Shown here: positions 6,167 through 10,690 of the stretch, piece by piece
How the letters are laid out: each line of letters begins with the position of its first letter
Position numbering within the stretch: the first letter of the stretch is position 1
Origin: Patescibacteria group bacterium
GTDB taxonomy: Bacteria > Patescibacteriota > Microgenomatia > PFEM01 > JAHIFH01
Length of the DNA stretch: 10,690 bases
Direction: 5' to 3'
NCBI GenBank assembly: GCA_018900995.1
Contig: JAHIFH010000023.1
Span: forward strand, 1-10,690
Notes under the pieces: generated by a model
Told to the model about the DNA's origin: nothing
The model's input: only the letters and a program-made list of their open reading frames with translations
Databases searched by the model: none
Position numbers and translations under genes: made by a program

Positions 6167-7309
6167 TTATTTTCCCTGTCTCAAGAAGGCAGGAATATCG
6201 AATCCAGAGTAATCTTCCTCTTCAGGTTCTTCTTTTTTAGGCTCTTCTTCAGGCTCTTTTATTTCTCCTTTAGGTTCTGGTTCTTCGCTAACAATCCCTT
6301 CGGGCTCTCGTTTTGGTACCTTCAGTCTAGCTAACTTTGCCAAACGCAATCTTGCTTCATCAAAGCCAGTGGCGATAACAATAATCTTAATCTGGTCCAC
6401 CATGGTTTCATCAATCACCGCTCCAAAAATGATATTGGCGTCGGCATCAGCCGCAGCCGAAATTATCTTAGCCGCTTCATCGACTTCGGTCATGGTCAAA
6501 TCCTTACCACCAGTAACATTGAAAAGAATTCCTTTGGCTCCTTCGATAGAGATATCTAGCAAGCGCGAAGAGATGGCTCCCCTGGCGGCGGCTTGGGCTC
6601 GATTTTCACCCACTCCGGTACCGATTCCCAGTAGAGAAGAACCAGCATCGCTCATAATTGCCTTCACATCAGCAAAATCAACATTAATTAATCCTGGAAT
6701 GGTAATGATATCTGAAATTCCCTGGACGCCTTGACTAAGAACACCATCAACGATTTTGAAAGCCTCAACCAAAGTCACTTTCTGGTCAATCACTTCCATA
6801 ATCCGTTGGTTGGGGATAACAATTAAGGTATCAACCTTATTTCTTAGATTTTCTATACCGTCCTCGGCAATAACCATTCGTCTGGTTCCCTCAAAAGCAA
6901 AGGGTTTAGTCACCACGGCAATGGTTAAAGCACCCAATTCCTTAGAAATTTCAGCAATTATCGGCGATGCTCCAGTGCAGGTCCCGCCTCCCATCCCCCC
7001 ACCAATGAAAACCATGTCTGTATCACCTAGGTATTCTTTAATCTTTTCTCGGGATTCCTCAGCTGCGTGACGACCAATATCAGGATCACCGCCTGACCCT
7101 AAACCGCGGGTTAATTTCTCTCCAATCTGAATCTTAGTTTCCGTCTTATTAACTAGCAAAGCCTGGACATCAGTGTTAACAGCAATAAACTCCACCCCTT
7201 TAATTGAATCTTCTTCAATCATGGTGTTGATGGCATTGCTCCCACCGCCACCAATACCCAAAACCTTAATCCTGGCAAAACTGGCTGTATCTGGTTTAAC
7301 GAGTGCCAT
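6167..7309 (-). CDS. ftsZ: Cell division protein FtsZ
   Basis: Tubulin-like GTPase (380 aa) that polymerises into the Z ring at midcell. The GTP-binding domain has LGIGGGGSNAINTM (17-30) and VNTD (44-47). The tubulin signature region GGGMGGGTCTGASP (103-116) carries Cys111 where Gly is usual (GGGTGTG). The T7 loop NVDFADVKAIM (209-219) supplies the catalytic aspartates. An acidic, proline-rich linker (about 335-365, runs of EPEEEP) leads to the conserved C-terminal peptide GFDIPAFLR (369-377), which binds FtsA and other partners. It is the last gene of the murG-ftsQ-ftsA-ftsZ cluster. A modest ribosome-binding site AAGGT (7318-7322, minus strand) lies 8 nt before the ATG, and a possible own promoter overlaps the end of ftsA. 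This would allow FtsZ to be made in excess of FtsA, as is usual. Confidence 0.97.
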   Translation of the reverse strand: MALVKPDTASFARIKVLGIGGGGSNAINTMIEEDSIKGVEFIAVNTDVQALLVNKTETKIQIGEKLTRGLGSGGDPDIGRHAAEESREKIKEYLGDTDMVFIGGGMGGGTCTGASPIIAEISKELGALTIAVVTKPFAFEGTRRMVIAEDGIENLRNKVDTLIVIPNQRIMEVIDQKVTLVEAFKIVDGVLSQGVQGISDIITIPGLINVDFADVKAIMSDAGSSLLGIGTGVGENRAQAAARGAISSRLLDISIEGAKGILFNVTGGKDLTMTEVDEAAKIISAAADADANIIFGAVIDETMVDQIKIIVIATGFDEARLRLAKLARLKVPKREPEGIVSEEPEPKGEIKEPEEEPKKEEPEEEDYSGFDIPAFLRQGK

Positions 7310-7351
7310 TGTTAGCTACCTTGGGCAGGAGAAATTAGGAAGCAATAATCC

Positions 7352-7381
7352 TTTATACATCCATGATACCACAATTGTCTA
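7352..7381 (-). promoter_or_regulatory. Possible promoter of ftsZ
   Basis: On the minus strand, TAGACA (7376-7381) overlaps the ftsA stop codon and TATAAA (7352-7357) follows after 18 bp. Each differs from the consensus by one base. The predicted start near 7345 gives a leader of about 36 nt that contains AAGGT, 8 nt before the ftsZ ATG. Separate ftsZ promoters are common in other bacteria. Confidence 0.45.
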
Positions 7382-8701
7382 GGGTAAGAATTGCTTAATT
7401 AGATCAGTCACCCTTCCTGCTACTCCTCGAAAAGGAATTTTCTCTAGTCTCTTGCCGATTTTCAGTAAGGAAAAATTGCTAATGCCTCGGACTTCGCTCT
7501 TTACTCCATGATGAAGTAAGCCCACGGCAGTGGCAAAATCAGGTTTTTCCGCCTCATCAGCCAAGCCACTGATGTTCTGAGGGATACCAATTCTTATAGG
7601 CATGGATAGATTTCTCTTAGCCGCCTCTTTAATTCCCACTGTCATTGCTCCTCCACCAGTAATTACTATTCCCGCTGGCGTTAGTCCAATCGCTTCACTC
7701 TTCTTTAACTCCAAACCCACCATAGTAAAAATCTCATTTAATCGCGGCCTAATAATTCCATCCGTCAAAGTTTTTTTAGAAACCTTCCTGATATCCTCAA
7801 TAATTCCTAATTCTTTTAAATCAATCTCATCTTCATCGCTGCCAACTGTCTCATTTTCTTCTTCCTCTTTTGAGGCTGGTTTAGTCTTTTTAAGCTTCAT
7901 TGTCTCTTTCTTTTCCGACAAGGCCATCTTAATCTTCTCAGCTGATTCCAAAGAAAGCCGTAAACCAATCGCCAAATCATTGGTCACATTCTTGGCCCCA
8001 ATAGGAAGAACAGTGGTGTAAAAAGGTGAACCTTCAATAAAAACAACGACATCAGTTACTCCCCCACCAATATCAACTAAAACCACTCCTAATTCTTTTT
8101 CTGTTTCTGTTAAAGTTGCTTCTGCTGAAGCCAATCCAGCTGAAACTAGATTTTGAACATCCGCTCCTACTTCAGAAACGCACTTAGCTAAATTCCTCAT
8201 CGCCGTGGCTGAGCCAGTGACAATATGAGTCTCTATCTCTAATCTCACTCCCGACATTCCCGCTGGGTCCTTAATGCCATCTTGACCATCAACGGTAAAA
8301 TATCGAGGAATGACGTGAATTACCTCTCTGGAAGAAGGCAAAGAAATCGCCTTAGCAGCCTCAATCACTCGCCGAACATCACTATCGTTAATCTCCCCTT
8401 CTGGTTCTGCCACAGCGACAACGCCCCTGGAGTTTTGAGAAGCAATATGAGGTCCGTTGATGGAGACCATGGCTTGAGTCAAACTGTAACCCGCCATTCT
8501 CTCTGCTGCTTCAACTGATTCAACGACTGCATTAGCCGCTTCCTCAATATTAACTATCTGACCCTTTCTAATCCCGCGAGAAGGAACGCTGGCGGCGCCA
8601 ATTATCTTAACTTGCTTTTCTTCCTCTTCAGCGGAACCAATAACGGTAGCTATTTTTGAAGAGCCAACATCGATGCCAGCAATGATTCGTGGTCTAGCCA
8701 T
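7379..8701 (-). CDS. ftsA: Cell division protein FtsA
   Basis: Actin-like ATPase (440 aa) that tethers FtsZ filaments to the membrane. Visible parts are the phosphate-1 loop GIDVGSSKIATVIG (9-22), the 1C domain (about 85-160), the phosphate-2 motif DIGGGVTDV (210-218) and the adenosine motif ITGGGAMTVG (347-356). The C-terminal amphipathic segment RGVAGRVTDLIKQFLP (425-440) is the membrane-targeting helix. A charged insert at about 263-296 (lysine-rich, then a run of Glu/Asp including SDEDEID) lies between the helix after phosphate-2 and the next conserved block, and makes the protein slightly longer than the common 410-420 aa. The ATG overlaps the end of ftsQ by 8 bp, and no separate ribosome-binding site is seen, so translation is probably coupled. 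ftsZ follows after 69 nt. Confidence 0.96.
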   Translation of the reverse strand: MARPRIIAGIDVGSSKIATVIGSAEEEEKQVKIIGAASVPSRGIRKGQIVNIEEAANAVVESVEAAERMAGYSLTQAMVSINGPHIASQNSRGVVAVAEPEGEINDSDVRRVIEAAKAISLPSSREVIHVIPRYFTVDGQDGIKDPAGMSGVRLEIETHIVTGSATAMRNLAKCVSEVGADVQNLVSAGLASAEATLTETEKELGVVLVDIGGGVTDVVVFIEGSPFYTTVLPIGAKNVTNDLAIGLRLSLESAEKIKMALSEKKETMKLKKTKPASKEEEENETVGSDEDEIDLKELGIIEDIRKVSKKTLTDGIIRPRLNEIFTMVGLELKKSEAIGLTPAGIVITGGGAMTVGIKEAAKRNLSMPIRIGIPQNISGLADEAEKPDFATAVGLLHHGVKSEVRGISNFSLLKIGKRLEKIPFRGVAGRVTDLIKQFLP

Positions 8702-9419
8702 AGCTAATCACTGGTTTATCAAAACGCAGGTCAATTAGTTCAATCTGCTTACCCTCTATTTTAGCCCGTTCTAAAATTAATTGTAAAGAGTCAACCTGTT
8801 CTTTTATGTTTTTATCTAAAGAAATTAAAACCTTAGGTCCGGTTTTTAAGAAGACCGTCAATTCCCGAGAGTCGGTTATCTCGAGCCGCCGGGCTTGAAT
8901 GTCGCTTATCAATAATTGATAAAGAAAATCAAGGCTAGAAAGAATTACAGGAGACTCAAACTGACGGTTATTAGCCGAAACCGAAACTTCGTTACAGACA
9001 ATCAAGGGCAGGTCGGTTGGCTGGTCTAGTTTAGCTAAAATAATGCCTTGATAATCCACCTGATAATAGTCACTATTTACCTCAACCACAGCAATTGGCT
9101 TTCTTTTGGTCAAATAAACAATTAACTTATCAGGCAGTTTTTTCTTAATCTCAACTTGGTCAATTCCGGGTAGCTCTTCTTTTATTAACTCTTCTGTCTT
9201 TTGGGGTGAAAGAGAGATAATATTCTTACCCAATACCAAACCATTGACCTTAAACCACCAATCCGTTTGACAGGGTTGGTCCCTGTCAAGGCAGACAACT
9301 TGATTAATTTTAAAAAAATCACCCCTCAATAGCTGGAAAACAGAAAAGATAATCAGGATAAAGCCAGTAATCAGAAAAATGAGTTTTACCAGCTTAACAA
9401 TTGTTTTCTTGGTTTTCAC
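8694..9419 (-). CDS. ftsQ: Cell division protein FtsQ/DivIB
   Basis: Bitopic divisome protein (241 aa) that links cytoplasmic and outer-face division proteins (the FtsB/FtsL complex in model bacteria). A short lysine-rich cytoplasmic tail is followed by one membrane helix (about 9-31). The POTRA domain is about 35-112, including LGKNIISL, LPGIDQVEIKKKLPDKLIVYLTKRKPIAVVEV-type strands and the family KxPixxV ending. A beta domain follows (YYQVDYQGIILAKL, about 118-131), and the C-terminal IDLRFDKPVIS is typical of the family. Two cysteines (43 and 50) sit in an unusual loop at the start of POTRA and could form a disulfide outside the cell. The start is GTG, in the 4-bp overlap GTGA with the murG stop. 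It also overlaps ftsA by 8 bp, so murG-ftsQ-ftsA form a tightly coupled operon. Confidence 0.9.
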   Translation of the reverse strand: MKTKKTIVKLVKLIFLITGFILIIFSVFQLLRGDFFKINQVVCLDRDQPCQTDWWFKVNGLVLGKNIISLSPQKTEELIKEELPGIDQVEIKKKLPDKLIVYLTKRKPIAVVEVNSDYYQVDYQGIILAKLDQPTDLPLIVCNEVSVSANNRQFESPVILSSLDFLYQLLISDIQARRLEITDSRELTVFLKTGPKVLISLDKNIKEQVDSLQLILERAKIEGKQIELIDLRFDKPVISYG

Positions 9420-9994
9420 TGGACAAGTTTTTCGGCGAGCTTGACAATTTCTTGAGCAGCATCAAGCTTAACTAATTTTTTAGCTTGAGAAGAGTTCTTT
9501 TTATATTGATTAAGATTACTAATCATCTTCTTAATTAATTGAGACAATCTCTTGGGTGTTAATTGGTCTTGGGGTAAAATTTTGACAGTTCCTGCTTCGA
9601 CTAAAAGCTGGGCGTTCTTATTTTGCTCATCAGCATAAGCCCAGGGAATAGGAATTAATAAGGCCGGTTTGCCAAGGGCAGCCAATTCGGTAACAATATT
9701 CGCCCCGGACCGAGAAACAACTAAATCAGCTTTATTCAGAAAAGTGCCCATCTCATGGCTGTCAAGATATTTTTTACAATGATAGCGATTTCTTAACTTG
9801 GAAGAAAACTTCTGCCTTATTCTCTCTAATGTCTCAAAATCTGAACTTAAGTGACCTATTTGATGAAAAACATTATAGTCTTTAACAAGTTGATTGATAA
9901 TCTTTTCTGTAGTTTCATTTATGATATGTGACCCTTGATTTCCCCCAGTAATAAAAATCAAGGGTCTTTTTTTGTCAAAATCAAAACCTGCCAA
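9416..9994 (-). CDS. murG: MurG, C-terminal part (after a frameshift)
   Basis: C-terminal half of MurG, which adds GlcNAc from UDP-GlcNAc to lipid I to make lipid II at the inner membrane face. It carries the UDP-GlcNAc-binding domain: PLIFITGGNQGSHIIN (family GGSQGAxxxN), YLDSHEMGTFLNKADLVVSRSGANIVTELAALGKPALLIP (family dM..aDLvisRaGa.tv.El...GkP) and YADEQNKNAQLL (family D.Q..NA). The frame is open upstream to about 10003, where it reads QERLAGFDFDKKRP. That resembles the QQRLAG stretch at the same place in E. coli MurG, so this frame is probably native throughout. The TTG at 9994 is only the first possible start codon in this frame and is unlikely to be a real start. Joining with the upstream part by one added base gives 371 aa, a normal MurG length. 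The stop overlaps the ftsQ start (GTGA). Confidence 0.85.
   Translation of the reverse strand: MAGFDFDKKRPLIFITGGNQGSHIINETTEKIINQLVKDYNVFHQIGHLSSDFETLERIRQKFSSKLRNRYHCKKYLDSHEMGTFLNKADLVVSRSGANIVTELAALGKPALLIPIPWAYADEQNKNAQLLVEAGTVKILPQDQLTPKRLSQLIKKMISNLNQYKKNSSQAKKLVKLDAAQEIVKLAEKLVQ
9930..9973. repeat. Perfect 12-bp inverted repeat beside an A7/T7 tract within murG
   Basis: GACCCTTGATTT (9930-9941) and AAATCAAGGGTC (9955-9966) are perfect inverted copies separated by 13 bases. A run of seven T (plus strand) or A (minus strand) follows at 9967-9973. Read on plus, it is a textbook intrinsic terminator antisense to murG. Read on minus, an A-AAA-AAA heptamer in the phase of the upstream frame comes directly before a stable hairpin that contains that frame's TGA stop, an arrangement like a -1 frameshift site, although with no spacer. 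The repeat also encodes part of the conserved GGNQGS region. Confidence 0.7.
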
Positions 9995-10530
9995 ACGCTC
10001 TTGTCAAACTTGAAAATATCTCTTCTAATGGGATTACCTGTCAAAACACTCTTTTCTTTCGGAAAATATTTTCTGCTTGAAGCCCAAGAAATAGCAATTT
10101 TTTGAGCAAAAAGGCTGTTAAATCTACTGGCTAATCCATGGCTCGCGGTTTGCTCGTGGGTAATAATCGGAATTCTTAAAAGCCAACCAGTAAAAACTAC
10201 CGGCACGCTCAAATATCCACCAAAAGAAAGAATCACTTGAGGCTTGATTCGAAATAAATAACCCAGAGCCTGAAAAAAACCAACCGGAATTTTTAAAAAG
10301 GAAATGAGGGTATATCGATTGAGATGGCGTTGAATTTTACCGGCGGTAATAGGAATAAAGGTAAGGTCTTTTTCTTTCAACATCTCCATTTCCATGGAAA
10401 TGGTTTTGTCAGTTTCAGAAGCGTAGTGGCGACCCAAAAAATAGATTTGCCAATTTCTTTTTTTCAATTCGTCAATCACCGCCAAGGCTGGAGTGACATG
10501 TCCTCCAGTAATGACAATTTTCTTTTTCAT
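9958..10530 (-). CDS. murG: MurG, N-terminal part (frame broken near residue 176)
   Basis: N-terminal acceptor-binding domain of MurG. It starts MKKKIVITGGHVTPALAV, where the usual GGGTGGH loop is shortened to TGGH. ILSFGGYLSVPVV (100-112), THEQTASHGLASRFN (124-138, family HEQNxxxGxxNR) and the interdomain TGNPIRRDIF (164-173) follow. Homology stops at about residue 176; the last 14 residues (KSVWQVLILTKKDP) look out of frame, ending at TGA 9958-9960, while the correct continuation is in the other frame. A single missing base near 10003-10005 explains this. The ATG at 10530 has a perfect TATAAT ending 8 nt upstream and no clear ribosome-binding site, so it is probably translated from a near-leaderless mRNA. 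It is the first gene of the division cluster. It may be a sequencing error, a true mutation or a recoded gene. Confidence 0.85.
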   Translation of the reverse strand: MKKKIVITGGHVTPALAVIDELKKRNWQIYFLGRHYASETDKTISMEMEMLKEKDLTFIPITAGKIQRHLNRYTLISFLKIPVGFFQALGYLFRIKPQVILSFGGYLSVPVVFTGWLLRIPIITHEQTASHGLASRFNSLFAQKIAISWASSRKYFPKEKSVLTGNPIRRDIFKFDKSVWQVLILTKKDP

Positions 10531-10551
10531 CGCCCTTTATTATACTATAAT
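10524..10551 (+). promoter_or_regulatory. Putative promoter of the right-edge gene
   Basis: TTTTCA (10524-10529, 4 of 6 matches) overlaps the murG start codon and is 16 bp upstream of a perfect TATAAT (10546-10551) on the plus strand. The predicted start is about 5-8 nt before the ATG codons at 10563 and 10566. No Shine-Dalgarno sequence is present. Confidence 0.5.
10539..10544 (-). promoter_or_regulatory. Putative -10 element of the murG operon
   Basis: A perfect TATAAT on the minus strand ends 8 nt before the murG ATG. No good -35 is found at 16-19 bp (best matches are 2-3 of 6). It forms one half of the palindrome ATTATACTATAAT (10539-10551), whose other half is the -10 of the divergent gene. 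Confidence 0.5.
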
Positions 10552-10562
10552 CTCCTTAACCC

Positions 10563-10690
10563 ATGATGAAAACTCGTTATATGAATGCTATTTTCACCAA
10601 GCATGCTATCAATCGGCTTTATAATCAGGGTATTACCCAGTCCGACGCCTGGTATGCTTTTCAACATCCTGATGGAAGTTTGCCAGGCAA
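10563..10690 (+). CDS. Partial small protein, DUF4258-like N-terminus
   Basis: The open frame runs from ATG at 10563 to the window edge (42 codons, no stop), so the gene is truncated at its 3' end. Possible starts are ATG 10563, 10566 and 10581. The peptide after 10581 reads MNAIFTKHAINRLYNQGITQSDAWYAFQHPDGS split by no stop, with the pattern F-[TS]-K-H-A-x3-R-x3-[RQ]-G-I-[TS] seen in DUF4258 proteins, small proteins of unsettled function. It is divergent from murG with a 32-bp gap that holds back-to-back -10 boxes. That upstream promoter, the absence of any other frame with coding features and the motif together support a real gene. The family call rests on a short motif and could be wrong. 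Confidence 0.6.
   Translation, partial: MMKTRYMNAIFTKHAINRLYNQGITQSDAWYAFQHPDGSLPG

Noticed and set aside
6369..7070. Plus-strand open frames of 121 and 104 codons within ftsZ
   Set aside because: They are shadows of the conserved FtsZ coding frame, with no promoter or motif support.
7602..8021. 139-codon plus-strand open frame within ftsA
   Set aside because: It is antisense to a well-conserved gene, is rich in serine and hydrophobic runs typical of shadow frames, and shows no recognisable motif.
8305..8320. Possible parS-like site around GACGTG
   Set aside because: Only the central few bases resemble the GTTTCACGTGAAAC-type consensus and the flanks are not palindromic.
9958..9960. TGA in the murG N-terminal frame read as a sense codon (recoded stop)
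   Set aside because: Reading through in that frame does not give MurG sequence, and ileS and murG both end at TGA at natural C-termini, so TGA is a stop here.
9985..9994. Separate translation of the MurG C-terminal half from TTG 9994
   Set aside because: The homologous-looking sequence QERLAG continues upstream of the TTG in the same frame, and there is no ribosome-binding site or promoter at suitable spacing.

Overview
This window looks like chromosomal core sequence from a small-genome, AT-rich bacterium. The best guess is a Patescibacteria/CPR member, perhaps Microgenomates-like. That placement is inferred from compact, often overlapping genes, a eukaryote-like (type 2) isoleucyl-tRNA synthetase, a MurG with a shortened glycine-rich loop and a GGNQGSH motif, and few clear Shine-Dalgarno sites. 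It has not been tested by phylogeny. TGA is a normal stop here: ileS and murG both end on TGA at natural C-termini, so the recoding known in Gracilibacteria/SR1 does not apply.

Layout. At the left edge lies tRNA-Val(CAC) on the minus strand. It is divergent from lepB (signal peptidase I, plus strand), and the two share a 68-bp promoter region. Everything from 724 to 10530 is on the minus strand, so transcription order runs from high to low coordinates. The right-hand block is a partial dcw cell-wall/division cluster: murG (split by a one-base frameshift), ftsQ/divIB, ftsA and ftsZ. The first three are joined by 4- and 8-bp overlaps, and the block ends in a convincing intrinsic terminator at 6112-6143. 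A second unit starts directly after that terminator with ileS, followed by a rodA-type SEDS gene (4-bp overlap). A third unit, with its own strong promoter, is rplU-rpmA-parB. parB converges tail-to-tail with lepB and their stop codons overlap. At the right edge, divergent from murG, is the start of a small plus-strand gene that resembles DUF4258 proteins.

How the genes work together. MurG makes lipid II, RodA polymerises glycan from it, and FtsQ, FtsA and FtsZ build the divisome. ParB segregates the chromosome, LepB matures exported proteins, and L21, L27 and IleRS belong to translation. The window is housekeeping sequence, with no mobile element, CRISPR array or defence island.

The most interesting signals are regulatory or sequence-level. 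(1) In several genes a -10 hexamer sits only 6-11 nt before the start codon (lepB, ileS, murG, rpmA and the small edge gene), which predicts leaderless or nearly leaderless mRNAs. (2) A perfectly palindromic -10 element lies between murG and its divergent neighbour. (3) The murG frame break lies just upstream of an A7 tract that is followed immediately by a perfect 12-bp inverted repeat. (4) A four-copy TTTGCAC heptamer repeat lies inside ileS.
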